DNA of 42,422 nt from an uncultured Verrucomicrobiales bacterium (GCA_937944055.1 CALDZJ010000041.1:1-42422), one strand, 5' to 3'; positions 8,398 to 17,566 are shown, numbered from the stretch's first letter. Made by a program: numbers and translations. The notes: generated by a model not told the origin, from the sequence alone.

Positions 8398-11300
8398 ATG
8401 ATTCGCTGGTTCGCTAAAAACGACATCGCCGCCAACTTCCTATTGGTCGCGATCTTGCTAGCAGGCCTTTACACCGCTTTCAACAAAGTCCCCCTCGAAG
8501 TCCAGCCTTCCTTTGATATTGGCGAGGTCGAGGTGCGGATGAAATTTCGCGGAGCGAGCCCGCAAGATGTGGAACAGCATGTGGTCATCCCCATCGAGCG
8601 AGCCCTGCGTGATCTCCCCGGCGTGAAACTCATCGACTCAGACGCCCGCAGTGAACTCGCGGTGGTGGATGTGGAGGCAGAAGATGGAGTGGATCTGCGA
8701 GAACTCCGCGATGAGGTGCAAGCTCGGGTGGAAGCGATCAATACCTTCCCCGATGAGAGTGAAGCGCCCCGCATCAGCATTCCGAACATCTCCAACTATC
8801 AAGAAGTTCTCACCATCGCGATCACCGGAGAGCTGGGCGAAGTCGAGCTCTATGAAGCGGCCCGACGAGTCGAAAACGAGGTTCTCAATCTGCCTGAAAT
8901 TTCCCGCACTGACATGCGTGGTAATCTCCCGCTCGAAATTAGCATTGAGGCCGATGATCAGAAACTGCTCGATCATGGCCTCACCTTTCAGGACTTAGTA
9001 GAGGCGATCCAGCGCTCCTCACTCGCTCTCTCCGCAGGCTCGGTCAAAACCCCAGCCGGCTCCATCATGATTCGCACTGATGGTCAGGCCTATCGAGGAG
9101 AGGACTTCGGCAAAATCATCGTCACTTCTGAAGACGGAGCACAACTCCAGATCGATGAACTCGCCAGTATTCAAGATGGCTTTGAAGACGCCCAAATCTC
9201 CACCCGCTTTAACGGCAAGCCCTCCATCATGATCGACATCCTCCGCTCGAGCGATGAAAACGCGATCCAAATCTCCGACGCCGTTCACCGATACATCGAC
9301 CACTCAGCCCGCCTTCTGCCAGATGGAGTCCAGCTCTTCGCCTGGGATGATGAATCGATCCGCATCCGTGGCCGCCTCTCTACCTTGGGAAATTCTCTCC
9401 TCGTGGGAGCGGGCCTTGTCCTAATCATCCTCGGTCTCTTTCTGCGGCCCATGCTCGCCCTCTGGGTAGTCATTGGCATTCCCGTAAGCTTCGCGGGAGG
9501 GGTCTTACTCATGCCCTACTTCGGCGTCACGGCGAACACGATGAGCCTTTTTGGCTTCATCATCGTGCTCGGCATCGTGGTCGATGACGCCATCATTACC
9601 GGAGAGAATATCTACACGCGCTTGCGCGAAAAACTCAGCCCCTTAGAAGCCACCGTCCTAGGCACCAAGGAAGTGACCACCCCGGTGACCTTTGGTGCGA
9701 TCACCACGATCGTGGCCTTTATCCCTCTCGCTTACTTCCCCGGATTTTGGGGACAGTGGACGAAGCAAATCCCTCCCATCGTTGCCGGAGTCCTCATCTT
9801 CTCACTCATCGAGTCAAAACTCATTCTCCCATCTCACCTGAAACACCTCAGCACAAATCGTAAAAAGATGGGCCTCTTCGCCCGCTTTCAGAAAAAAATC
9901 GCCGATTCTCTGGAGCTCCTTATAGAGAAAGTCTACCGCCCATTTCTAAAGCTCGCCGCCTATCACCGCTACACCACGATCTGCCTGTTCATTGCGCTCG
10001 CGATGGCGGGCGTGGGCTATTTTAAAAGCGGCGCGATGGGCTTCGTCGATATGCCAAAGGTCGAGCGCTACCGGATCTCCGCCTACCTAAGCATGGTCGA
10101 TAATACCCCCTTTGCGGAAACCCAAAAACAGATTGACCGCATCGTAGCGGCCGCCGAAGAACTGAAGGCTGAGCTCACCGACCCCGGGAGTGGAGAGTCC
10201 CTGGTCCGCAATATCATGAGTAGCACTGGAGCCTCCCGCCACGGCGGCCCCGGTGACCCCGAGCAAGGCTTCGCCTCCTTAGAAATCATGCCTCCAAGCG
10301 AGCGCAGTGAACCCGGGCCCAGCAATTCGGAAATCGCAAAACTCTGGCAGGACCGCGTGGGAAAAATTCCCGCCGTTCGGGACTTCCGCGTCTCAGGTGA
10401 ATGGGGCAGCCGCAGGCGCGGACGTTCTGAACTTAACCATCTCAGCGTGGAACTCCGTGGACCCGATAGCGAGTCAAAGCGCTCCATCGCCGAGGAGCTA
10501 GAACTCCTCTTCGAAGCACAAGAAGGCATCGAAAGCGCCCACGCAGACAATCAACGCCAGCGAGAGGAATTTGCGATTTCACTCAAGCCGCGAGCCGCCG
10601 AACTAGGCATCACGCAGCGAGGACTCGCCCAGCAAATCCGCCAAGCATTCTACGGCGAGGAAGCACAAAAACTACAACGCGATGGCGAAGAAATCAGAGT
10701 CATGGTCCGGCTCCCTAAAGACAAACGCGAGTCCCTCTTCACCTTCGAGAACCTGAGCATCCGAGCACCGAATGACTCCGTCATCCCCTTTTCCACCGTC
10801 GCCACCGCCACCCTCCAAGAAGCACCCGGAAAAATTAAAAGATACAATGGCGCACAAGTCTCCTACGTAAATGCCCGCCCTGAATCTGACGAGGTGGAAA
10901 TCTTAAACATGGCCCAGCGCCTCGAGGGGGACATTTCCGCGATTGTCGCCCAGGACCCTAACCTCAGCTGGATCTGGTCCGGCTACATCAAGGAAGACCG
11001 GGAGACCGGGAGCCGCTTCACTTGGCTCTACGCCGCTCTTATCCTAGTTCTTTACGCCCTCCTCGCCATTCCCTTTAAATCGATCCTCCAACCCCTCATC
11101 GTCCTTCTAGCCGTCCCCTTCGGCGTCATCGGAGCCTATGCCGGCCACATCGCACTAGACATCACCCCCTCGTGGCTCTCGATCTTTGGCATCATGGCCC
11201 TCACCGGAGTCGTCGTGAATGATTCACTCGTCCTCGTGGACTTCATCAACAAGAAGCGCCAAGAGGGGATGGACCTCATGGAGGCCGTCCTTATTTCTGG

Positions 11301-11562
11301 AGTCCGCCGCTTCCGCCCCATTTTTCTCACCTCCATCACCACCTTCGTAGGCCTTCTCCCCCTCATGCTAGACCGCGCGATTCATGCCCAATTTCTGAAA
11401 CCGATGGCGGTCTCACTCGGATTCGGGATTCTTTTTGCCACCGCCATCACCCTTCTCCTCATCCCTTGCGCCTACCTTCTGCTAGAAGACCTCAAGGCTC
11501 TCGTCCGCCCTCTCATCAAGTGGTACACAAAACCATTCCGCGATGAAGGAGCAAAGGACTAA
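8398..11562 (+). CDS. RND-family efflux transporter permease (AcrB/MdtB-like)
   Basis: A 1054-residue inner-membrane proton-driven pump. The first membrane helix (NFLLVAILLAGLYTAFNKVP) is followed by the first periplasmic porter loop. A run of helices includes GIVVDDAIITGENIYTR, which carries the paired aspartates of the proton relay. A helix near 525-545, the second porter loop and a final five-helix bundle (VLYALLAIPFKSILQPLIVL to LLIPCAYLLLEDL) complete the usual 12-helix duplicated fold. Length is typical. The usual membrane-fusion protein and outer-membrane channel genes are not adjacent, so it must use partners encoded elsewhere or work alone. The substrate cannot be deduced. It appears to be a single-gene unit with its own promoter. 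Confidence 0.93.
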   Translation: MIRWFAKNDIAANFLLVAILLAGLYTAFNKVPLEVQPSFDIGEVEVRMKFRGASPQDVEQHVVIPIERALRDLPGVKLIDSDARSELAVVDVEAEDGVDLRELRDEVQARVEAINTFPDESEAPRISIPNISNYQEVLTIAITGELGEVELYEAARRVENEVLNLPEISRTDMRGNLPLEISIEADDQKLLDHGLTFQDLVEAIQRSSLALSAGSVKTPAGSIMIRTDGQAYRGEDFGKIIVTSEDGAQLQIDELASIQDGFEDAQISTRFNGKPSIMIDILRSSDENAIQISDAVHRYIDHSARLLPDGVQLFAWDDESIRIRGRLSTLGNSLLVGAGLVLIILGLFLRPMLALWVVIGIPVSFAGGVLLMPYFGVTANTMSLFGFIIVLGIVVDDAIITGENIYTRLREKLSPLEATVLGTKEVTTPVTFGAITTIVAFIPLAYFPGFWGQWTKQIPPIVAGVLIFSLIESKLILPSHLKHLSTNRKKMGLFARFQKKIADSLELLIEKVYRPFLKLAAYHRYTTICLFIALAMAGVGYFKSGAMGFVDMPKVERYRISAYLSMVDNTPFAETQKQIDRIVAAAEELKAELTDPGSGESLVRNIMSSTGASRHGGPGDPEQGFASLEIMPPSERSEPGPSNSEIAKLWQDRVGKIPAVRDFRVSGEWGSRRRGRSELNHLSVELRGPDSESKRSIAEELELLFEAQEGIESAHADNQRQREEFAISLKPRAAELGITQRGLAQQIRQAFYGEEAQKLQRDGEEIRVMVRLPKDKRESLFTFENLSIRAPNDSVIPFSTVATATLQEAPGKIKRYNGAQVSYVNARPESDEVEILNMAQRLEGDISAIVAQDPNLSWIWSGYIKEDRETGSRFTWLYAALILVLYALLAIPFKSILQPLIVLLAVPFGVIGAYAGHIALDITPSWLSIFGIMALTGVVVNDSLVLVDFINKKRQEGMDLMEAVLISGVRRFRPIFLTSITTFVGLLPLMLDRAIHAQFLKPMAVSLGFGILFATAITLLLIPCAYLLLEDLKALVRPLIKWYTKPFRDEGAKD

Positions 11563-11668
11563 CGCTGTGATAAGGTTGAGAAGAAATTTAAGTTTGCTTA
11601 ATTAAAAACTCGTCTCAGCACCTCTTCTTTGCTAATTTCACAGGGCTGTTCCTAACACCCTGATTTAT

Positions 11669-12289
11669 ATGGCAAGCTCTCTCCAGCGAAAACAACACAT
11701 CAAAGTCCGTGAAACTCAGATGGAAATCCCTTCTGACCGGCCCGCCTTCACTGAAGATTTTGAGGGGAAACTCTCAGAAGCACAGTCCCAACTTGAAATT
11801 CTCCAGAACCAAAGACGGGAACTTGAACGCCAAAAAATCGCCCTAGAAGACCTGAATCATCGCAAGCAGGAATTCCTGAACGGCCAGATCGAGCTCTCTG
11901 AGAAGTTCTCAAATGCCGTCACCACCATCGAGAGAGAACTCTTTGAAATGAAGCAAGAAATGGAGGACCTCGACCAAACTCGCGCGGCCTTTGTCAACCA
12001 TCTCCAAAGGATCGAGAGCCTAAATCCTGAAGCTTGGCCAAAAGACACCCTCAGCGTGGAGCTGCAAAAATCACTCTCCATCCTCGACAAGGCGGAAGAC
12101 GAATATGAACAAGCCGTCTCCTACTTCACCGGGACCCGGAAGAGCAGCATCTTCGGAGCCTCCTCTCACTCGCTAGGAACTCACAGCAGTAGCTCTGACT
12201 TCCAGACCATGCTCCGCAACGGCATGGCCTTTAACCTGCCCGTGATTATCCTCGGCTCACTGGCCCTCCTTATCTTTCTTTTCAAATAA
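11669..12289 (+). CDS. coiled-coil protein with C-terminal membrane anchor (206 aa)
   Basis: Residues about 30-105 are a long heptad-rich coiled coil (FEGKLSEAQSQLEILQNQRR onward, rich in Glu, Gln, Leu and Lys). A Ser-rich linker follows, then a single hydrophobic C-terminal segment (NLPVIILGSLALLIFLFK). There is no signal peptide, so a tail-anchored cytoplasmic protein is likely. It is not recognised as a named family. The next gene, 20 nt downstream, encodes another small tail-anchored protein, suggesting a two-gene operon whose products may act together at the membrane. Confidence 0.75.
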   Translation: MASSLQRKQHIKVRETQMEIPSDRPAFTEDFEGKLSEAQSQLEILQNQRRELERQKIALEDLNHRKQEFLNGQIELSEKFSNAVTTIERELFEMKQEMEDLDQTRAAFVNHLQRIESLNPEAWPKDTLSVELQKSLSILDKAEDEYEQAVSYFTGTRKSSIFGASSHSLGTHSSSSDFQTMLRNGMAFNLPVIILGSLALLIFLFK

Positions 12290-12309
12290 CCTCCCCTCCC
12301 CGCTTCACG

Positions 12310-12651
12310 ATGTTTTTCCGAAAAATGAAACGCGAACCGGCGCCAGCCACCCCAGATGAACTCTCAGAAATCGACCTCGAGATTCAGAAATATGAATCAT
12401 TGATCGAAGATGCCCCACGCAAGCTTCTCGAGCAGCGGGAACGAGAGCGCAATACCATTCCTCCTCCGGATGACTTCGCAGAACGCCGCCGCGAGCGCCG
12501 CTTCTACGCGGAACTGAGCAAAGGACAAATCATCAACGAAAAGCGATATCACACTCGGAACACTATCCTCTTCGTCCTCCTTGCTGCCGCCACCGTTTCG
12601 GTTTGTTGGTGGATTTATAGCTCACTCGTGCGCTACGGAATTATCTCCTAA
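12310..12651 (+). CDS. small tail-anchored membrane protein (113 aa)
   Basis: A charged N-terminal region rich in Glu and Arg (residues about 1-75, for example DLEIQKYESLIEDAPRK) is probably helical. One membrane helix follows near the C-terminus (TILFVLLAAATVSVCWWIYS) with a short tail. It follows the coiled-coil anchor gene by 20 nt and is probably co-transcribed. No known family was recognised. Confidence 0.7.
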   Translation: MFFRKMKREPAPATPDELSEIDLEIQKYESLIEDAPRKLLEQRERERNTIPPPDDFAERRRERRFYAELSKGQIINEKRYHTRNTILFVLLAAATVSVCWWIYSSLVRYGIIS

Positions 12652-12734
12652 TTTGAGGCACTCGAACTTTCTGAGAAAAAAAATCGAAATTATTGGAATA
12701 ATTCGAGAATTTATTATCTCTTACCTACGCAACT

Positions 12735-12827
12735 ATGAAAATGAAACTCATACTCATTGCCATTGGTGCGCTCGGACTTGCTTCCTGCGCCCCATCCGCC
12801 GCTCCGTCATCACCAACTCCAGCCTGA
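12735..12827 (+). CDS. tiny lipoprotein (30 aa)
   Basis: The frame reads MKMKLILIAIGALGLASC, then APSAAPSSPTPA and TGA. It is a signal peptide with lipobox LASC followed by a 12-residue Ala/Pro/Ser tail. Its overall form is shared with the tiny lipoproteins at 35261 and 35514, which supports it being a real gene despite its size. It is reminiscent of entericidin-like peptides, but no homology can be claimed. A strong terminator stands 63 nt downstream. Confidence 0.65.
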   Translation: MKMKLILIAIGALGLASCAPSAAPSSPTPA

Positions 12828-12889
12828 GGCGCCACTTCGACATGAGGTGGAAGCCTCTAGAGCATCCGTGTGATGACTCAATAAAACCT

Positions 12890-12919
12890 GGCCGGGGTGA
12901 CTCATCCCGGCCTTTTTTT
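12890..12919 (+). terminator. Rho-independent terminator
   Basis: A 10-bp stem starting GGCCGGGGTG and closing CATCCCGGCC (one G-T pair) has the loop ACT and is followed by seven T. It ends the tiny lipoprotein transcript before rplS. Confidence 0.9.
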
Positions 12920-13029
12920 GCCCAGATCCCTCGCACTCCGCAAAAATCATCCCCCCTCCATTAAAAAAACAGTTGCAAAGGGAGAGCCCATCCCGTAGTT
13001 CCTGCCCCCCGTTAAGCGCTATTACGACC

Positions 13030-13374
13030 ATGGATATCATCAGCAAGATCGAGAAAGAACAAATGAAGTCTGAAGTCACCGACTTCAAAGTAGGTGATAC
13101 TGTTAAAGTCCACAACCGCGTGGTAGAAGGCGGAAAAGAGCGGATCCAGATGTTCCAAGGCATCGTCCTCGCGATGGGCGGAACGGGCGTAAATAAGGCC
13201 TTCACCGTCCGTAAAATCTCTTATGGAGTCGGCGTCGAGCGTGTCTACCCTCTTCACAGCCCTCGCATCGCTAAAGTAGAAGTGATGTCTCGCGGTAAAG
13301 TCAGGCGCGCAAAACTGCACTACCTCCGCGATCGGGTCGGTAAGCGCGCGATTCAGGTGAAAGCCGCTGAATAA
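13030..13374 (+). CDS. rplS: 50S ribosomal protein L19
   Basis: 114 residues, [19 protein letters not shown] to [11 protein letters not shown], located at the 30S-50S interface of the ribosome. Family landmarks are [51 protein letters not shown] and [11 protein letters not shown]. The ATG at 13030 matches the usual L19 start; an upstream in-frame start at 12973 would add 19 residues with no family support. The usual neighbours (rimM, trmD, rpsP) are absent. A terminator follows. Confidence 0.95.
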   Translation: MDIISKIEKEQMKSEVTDFKVGDTVKVHNRVVEGGKERIQMFQGIVLAMGGTGVNKAFTVRKISYGVGVERVYPLHSPRIAKVEVMSRGKVRRAKLHYLRDRVGKRAIQVKAAE

Positions 13375-13436
13375 GGCCCATCCATTCACAGAGTTAAAAC
13401 AGCCCTTCTTGGCTCTTTGCTCTGATCAAATCTCTG

Positions 13437-13472
13437 AGCCGTTGAGAGAAATTTCTCCCAGCGGCTTTTTTT
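13437..13472 (+). terminator. Rho-independent terminator of rplS
   Basis: The arm AGCCGTTGAGAGA (13437-13449) pairs with TCTCCCAGCGGCT (two G-T pairs) across a short loop, followed by a T-run. Confidence 0.9.
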
Positions 13473-13523
13473 GCTCTTTTTTACACTTCACCTCCCCTCC
13501 TCTCTCTTCCACTCTCCCGCATC

Positions 13524-14525
13524 TTGCGCGTTCATTGGGCAGTTGTTATTTTTGCCGTGATTGGGACCATCCTTCTCACTTGGCACTTTCGTACCCGCCA
13601 CTTGGATTTCATGACCCCTGATGGAGTGGAACTCCCCCCAGAGGATCAGGGACTCGATCTCGCCCGTGGCCCTCTAAACCAGCAACCCGAAATTGGCAAT
13701 CACCTTGAAGGATCAGAAGTACTCGGGAATCCTGAAGAACCGGAAGAAAACATCGTTGCCGAAATCACCGCCCAAGACCTCGGTGACCTAGATGCCAGTC
13801 CGGGGCTCGATACCTATCGCGCATTCGGCCGAGAAAACCCAGCCGACCGCCTCTTCGAGCTTTCCTCCACCCTCAGAGCGCGCGGCCAGTTTCAGCGGGC
13901 TCTCCTAGCCTTCGAGCGCATCATTGACACCGCCGAGGCTGATGCCACCGCCCTCGGAGAAGCCGCTCAGGGGATCAGCACCCTTGCTCCCACCCTGCCA
14001 CGCTGGATCATCGATCCCACCCAAGAGAACGCTCTCATCCTGCACCTCGGGACCGCCCAAGAAGCCCCTGATGAGATAAAAGCCGCTCTTCTTGAAGTGG
14101 CCACTCTCATTCGCGACTCATCAAGCGACCAACTGGAAATCACCCCTAAGATCATCACCAATGGGCGCTCCGAAGTCCTCCCCGATAGCCCCATCACGCT
14201 TTGGATGAGTATCCCAGATAAAAAGGACCTCAGCACCCCAGTAATGAGCCTCCGAATCTCAGAGCAGACCGAGCAAGCGATCGATGACATCGCTCTCGCC
14301 GTTTTCCAAACCGTCCGCTCCCACCTGAGCAATCACGCCACCCTTAGCTACCCCTCTCCGCCGGAACTCCAGGCCCCCGGGAGGACCCTCCTCACCACTC
14401 ATATCACCCGCCTAATGTGGCGCGATTTCGCACAATCTCTCAAGGAACCGCCCTCCGTAGAACCAGAACCAAAACCAAAACCAGAGTCAGAGTCAGAGTC
14501 AGACGCCGCGGCCTCCCCGAATTAA
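13524..14525 (+). CDS. membrane-anchored hypothetical protein with TPR-like segment (333 aa)
   Basis: It begins at TTG (MRVHWAVVIFAVIGTILLTW) with one N-terminal membrane helix, so the bulk should be periplasmic. Residues about 105-140 (ADRLFELSSTLRARGQFQRA) look like a tetratricopeptide hairpin. The C-terminal tail is a low-complexity Glu-Pro/Lys-Pro/Glu-Ser tract ending SESESDAAASPN. The family is not recognised. It heads a run of three same-strand genes (to 16598) whose products all appear to be envelope proteins; the next gene starts 49 bp later. Confidence 0.75.
   Translation: MRVHWAVVIFAVIGTILLTWHFRTRHLDFMTPDGVELPPEDQGLDLARGPLNQQPEIGNHLEGSEVLGNPEEPEENIVAEITAQDLGDLDASPGLDTYRAFGRENPADRLFELSSTLRARGQFQRALLAFERIIDTAEADATALGEAAQGISTLAPTLPRWIIDPTQENALILHLGTAQEAPDEIKAALLEVATLIRDSSSDQLEITPKIITNGRSEVLPDSPITLWMSIPDKKDLSTPVMSLRISEQTEQAIDDIALAVFQTVRSHLSNHATLSYPSPPELQAPGRTLLTTHITRLMWRDFAQSLKEPPSVEPEPKPKPESESESDAAASPN
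14461..14502. repeat. hexanucleotide repeat tract in coding sequence
   Basis: Seven consecutive 6-nt units run through variants of AACCAG/AACCAA and then three identical AGTCAG units, coding the Glu-Pro, Lys-Pro and Glu-Ser dipeptides of the protein tail. Changes in unit number would keep the reading frame. Confidence 0.85.
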
Positions 14526-14574
14526 GCCTAAGATCCCCCCTCGGAGGATCGTTCACCCCCCAGAAATAGAACCC

Positions 14575-15414
14575 ATGTTTACGAAGGCGCTTCCCGCTCT
14601 CCTCCTCAAGCTTTCGCTCTCACTCAGCCTCTGCCTCTTCATGCACGCTCAAGAAGAAGAGCCAAAACAAGACAAAGAGAAGGAAACTCATTCTGCAAAA
14701 GATCGTAAAACACCCTCAGCGGAGATCAAAAAAATCAGCGAAAGCGAGTACCAGATCGGGAAAATTACGATCGATCAAGTCAAACGGGAAGCGAGCTTTG
14801 GAGCTGGCCTCAATATGGTCGAGGGCCTCATCGAGTACTTTCTCGTCACCACGAAGAGTGACAAAGTTCACGAAACGCTCTTCCTCACCGACATTTCACC
14901 GCTCAATCTTAACATCGCAATGAAGCTTCTCGGAATCAAAGAATCGAAGGAACTCTTCGAGATCATCGATGAGGAAACTTGGAAACCCACTGGGAAATTC
15001 CCCGCAGTGAGCCCAGAGCTTCACGCCGCCTCCCTCGTAGACATCTTCGTGGAATGGGGCGAAGGGGAACAAAAAAAACGCCTCCCCGTCAACCAACTCA
15101 TTCACCATATCGACTGGCCAGAAGATGCTCAGACCCCTCAGCCAAACCAAAAAGTAGAGGTTCAAGACATCCCGCTCAGCGTCATGGAACCCGGCCCTTG
15201 GCTCTCCACCGGCTCCTACCTCAATGAAGGCCGCTTTAAAGCGGAAGTCGATGGGATGATCATCGGCATCTACACCGCCGAGCAAGCGATCATAAACTTT
15301 TCTGGCAAAGATCGCCATCTGGGTGACGTTTGGATACCGCATCAGAAAAACGTTCCACCGCTGGGAACCGTCGTGAAAATCATCATTAAACCACACCACC
15401 AAGCAGCAAAATGA
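14575..15414 (+). CDS. exported YdjY-domain-like protein (279 aa)
   Basis: A signal peptide (LLLKLSLSLSLCLFMHAQ) is followed by a charged Lys/Glu linker to about residue 55. The main domain runs from IGKITIDQVKREASFGAGLN through EGLIEYFLVTTKSDKVHETL to FLTDISPLNLNIAMKLLGI. This pattern (small beta hairpin, GxIEYxLV, HETL, AMxLLG) is that of YdjY-type proteins common in planctomycetes and Verrucomicrobia, whose function is unknown. The C-terminal part has GKDRHLGDVWIPHQKNVPP. It overlaps the next gene by 4 nt (ATGA), indicating translational coupling. Confidence 0.65.
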   Translation: MFTKALPALLLKLSLSLSLCLFMHAQEEEPKQDKEKETHSAKDRKTPSAEIKKISESEYQIGKITIDQVKREASFGAGLNMVEGLIEYFLVTTKSDKVHETLFLTDISPLNLNIAMKLLGIKESKELFEIIDEETWKPTGKFPAVSPELHAASLVDIFVEWGEGEQKKRLPVNQLIHHIDWPEDAQTPQPNQKVEVQDIPLSVMEPGPWLSTGSYLNEGRFKAEVDGMIIGIYTAEQAIINFSGKDRHLGDVWIPHQKNVPPLGTVVKIIIKPHHQAAK

Positions 15415-16598
15415 AGAAACTCATCTCCACCACCCTCTTCACTCTCTCCGCTCTAGCACCGCTCATCCCCCTTCACTCTTCAGCACAGGAAGACGCCCAA
15501 AAAGAGCTCCCCCAAAACATCAAAGGCCTCCACCTTTCTCTCAAGCTCGAGGCTCAAGAAACGATCAAAAAAGGGAATAAATTCCTCCTCTCCCAGCAAC
15601 ATGATGAAGGACATTGGGGTGACCCTAGGCTCCCGGCTTTTACAGCCTACGCGCTGCGCTGTCTGCTCGTCGATCCCGCCTATGACCCGAAAGGGGCGAG
15701 CTCCGCTTCCGTCCAAAAAGCACTCGACTGGCTCCTCAGCCAGCAAAAAGTAGATGGCGGCATCTACGGAAAAGGAATGGCCACCTACAGCACCGCCTCC
15801 GCCATCATGGCCCTCTGGGTCGCCGATCCACAAAAATACAAAGAGCAGATCATCAAAGCGCGGGGCTTCCTCATCAATCAACAAACCGATTGGGGAGTCA
15901 AAGGCGCAAATGATACTGAGTTCGATGGCGGCATCGGGTACGGCGGCACTTACGCTCACTCTGATCTCTCCAATACCCATCAAGCGCTCGAAGCTCTCTA
16001 CCACACCCGCGCTCTCGCCACCGACAGCGGGGAAGAAAATGTCCAAGAGCTCGACTGGGGGGCCGCCCTCGCCTTCGTCTCCCGCTGCCAAAATCTCCGC
16101 GCCACCAATAAGATCGAGAACTCCGGCGACGATGGTAGCTTTGTCTACTTCCCCGGAAATTCAAAAGCAGGAGAGGCTGTCGACAGTAAAACCGGGCGCG
16201 TTGCCCTGCGCGGATACGGCTCCATGTCCTACGCGGGCCTCCTCTCCCTCGTCTATGCCGATCTCGATGCGGCCGATCCACGGGTCAAAGCAGTGAGCAC
16301 TTGGATTAATGAGAACTACACTCTGAAAGAAAACCCCGGCCTCGGTGGACAAGGACTTTTCTACTACTACCACGCCATGGCCAAGAGCCTCGTCGCGGCT
16401 AATATCGCAGAACTCAAAGGGCAAGATGGATTAGCCATCGATTGGCGCTCTGACCTCGCCTCCACCGTCATCAACAAACAACGCGAAGACGGTTCTTGGA
16501 TCAATACCGAGGCCAGCCGCTGGATGGAAAATGACCCCATCCTCGTCACCAGCTATGCCATCATGACTCTCCAACAAATCCATTCATCCCTCAATTAA
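15411..16598 (+). CDS. exported prenyltransferase/squalene-oxidase repeat protein (395 aa)
   Basis: A signal peptide (MKKLISTTLFTLSALAPLIP) is followed by an all-helical repeat domain of the squalene cyclase/prenyltransferase fold. QW-like motifs recur: LLSQQHDEGHWGD, LLSQQKVDGGIYG, LINQQTDWGV and VINKQREDGSWI. Being exported and lacking an obvious DXDD-type cyclase motif, it is unlikely to make hopanoids. Such proteins are widespread in PVC bacteria and their role is unknown. It is translationally coupled to the upstream YdjY-like gene, and a terminator follows, so the 13524-16598 genes look like an operon. Confidence 0.8.
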   Translation: MKKLISTTLFTLSALAPLIPLHSSAQEDAQKELPQNIKGLHLSLKLEAQETIKKGNKFLLSQQHDEGHWGDPRLPAFTAYALRCLLVDPAYDPKGASSASVQKALDWLLSQQKVDGGIYGKGMATYSTASAIMALWVADPQKYKEQIIKARGFLINQQTDWGVKGANDTEFDGGIGYGGTYAHSDLSNTHQALEALYHTRALATDSGEENVQELDWGAALAFVSRCQNLRATNKIENSGDDGSFVYFPGNSKAGEAVDSKTGRVALRGYGSMSYAGLLSLVYADLDAADPRVKAVSTWINENYTLKENPGLGGQGLFYYYHAMAKSLVAANIAELKGQDGLAIDWRSDLASTVINKQREDGSWINTEASRWMENDPILVTSYAIMTLQQIHSSLN

Positions 16599-16643
16599 GG
16601 CCGCTCAGACAGAGTCAAAATCCAGTCCTCTAAAAAACACATC

Positions 16644-16671
16644 AAACCCGTGCTCGCTCACGGGTTTTTTT
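16644..16671 (+). terminator. Rho-independent terminator
   Basis: A 9-bp perfect stem (AAACCCGTG with CACGGGTTT) has the loop CTCGCT and a T-run. It ends the envelope protein operon. Confidence 0.92.
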
Positions 16672-16717
16672 GCGCCCCCCCTAATCGTCCAAGCCAGCGG
16701 GGAGCCTCACCCACCTT

Positions 16718-17458
16718 CTAAAACAAGCGCCCCTGCTCCCCATCCTTCTCGCTGACCGGCCGGATCGGCTTCCTCTCAGCCGCCGCCCCTTCCTCCCGTA
16801 CCCCGAGCGTCGCAATTTCATAAACCACACGACGCCGCCCCTTCCCAGTAGACACCTCATTGCGGGAAATTTTAGTCCCCAGAAGCTGCTCCATCATCTG
16901 CACCTCCATGCGAACCGCGCTCGGATATTGCGCGTAGATCTTAGCCATCGGACTATGAAATTCCTCGATGCGAAAGCCCGTGGAGGGATCATAATGGCAG
17001 CGACTAAACCAGCCGGCCTTATCCCGCACATCTGCTAAACGAGTCGCCTTCTCGACCATTGATTTTCCAGCCCGGACCCTCGGCTGCCACTGTTCACGTA
17101 GCTTTTGAAAGTGGTGGAAAAGCAGCTTCTCGGGAGCTGAATCCCCATAAATTTGTCTCACCCCCTCCATCACCGCTAAGGTCAACTCCACTCCGGCTTC
17201 TGGAAAAAGTCCCTCACACTTCGGCTTTATCCGATAGAGCTTCTCCGGCCTTCCCACCTCTTTTTTTTCTCGTGGGATTCGCCATTCCTCTAAAAAGCCC
17301 AGCTCCGTGAGTTTCTGACAATGCTGCTTCACCCCCATGTAGCTCATCCCCAGCTCGCGCGCTAATTCTGACACCGGCATCCCGTCAGAGAGCTTGAGCG
17401 CCTCTAATATAGCCGCCCAAGACGCCCGCATGGTCTCTCTGTGCACCGGTGAAAACAT
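16718..17458 (-). CDS. SufR/DeoR-like winged-helix transcriptional regulator lacking the Fe-S cysteines
   Basis: 246 residues. The N-terminal winged helix (about 12-75: ILEALKLSDGMPVSELAREL, then MSYMGVKQHCQKLTELGFL) is followed by the wing GRPEKLYRIKPKCEGLFPEAG, which matches the SufR-type pattern GRPxxxYxLTxxGxxLFP. In SufR the C-terminal domain binds an iron-sulfur cluster through cysteines. The matching positions here read FHSPMAKIYAQYPSAVRMEV and RRRVVYEI, so the expected cysteines are replaced. The protein may therefore sense something else. It is divergent from the lysine 2,3-aminomutase gene, whose promoter carries a palindrome this regulator could bind. Confidence 0.75.
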   Translation of the reverse strand: MFSPVHRETMRASWAAILEALKLSDGMPVSELARELGMSYMGVKQHCQKLTELGFLEEWRIPREKKEVGRPEKLYRIKPKCEGLFPEAGVELTLAVMEGVRQIYGDSAPEKLLFHHFQKLREQWQPRVRAGKSMVEKATRLADVRDKAGWFSRCHYDPSTGFRIEEFHSPMAKIYAQYPSAVRMEVQMMEQLLGTKISRNEVSTGKGRRRVVYEIATLGVREEGAAAERKPIRPVSEKDGEQGRLF

Positions 17459-17566
17459 CTCTTCTCATTCAGAAACTAACCCTCCCAGCTCGCTTCTAAA
17501 ACCCTAAACCCCGCCAAGATTGATCTTCTAATAAGAAACCCTCGCTCCGTCTCCTGCCGCTCCGCA

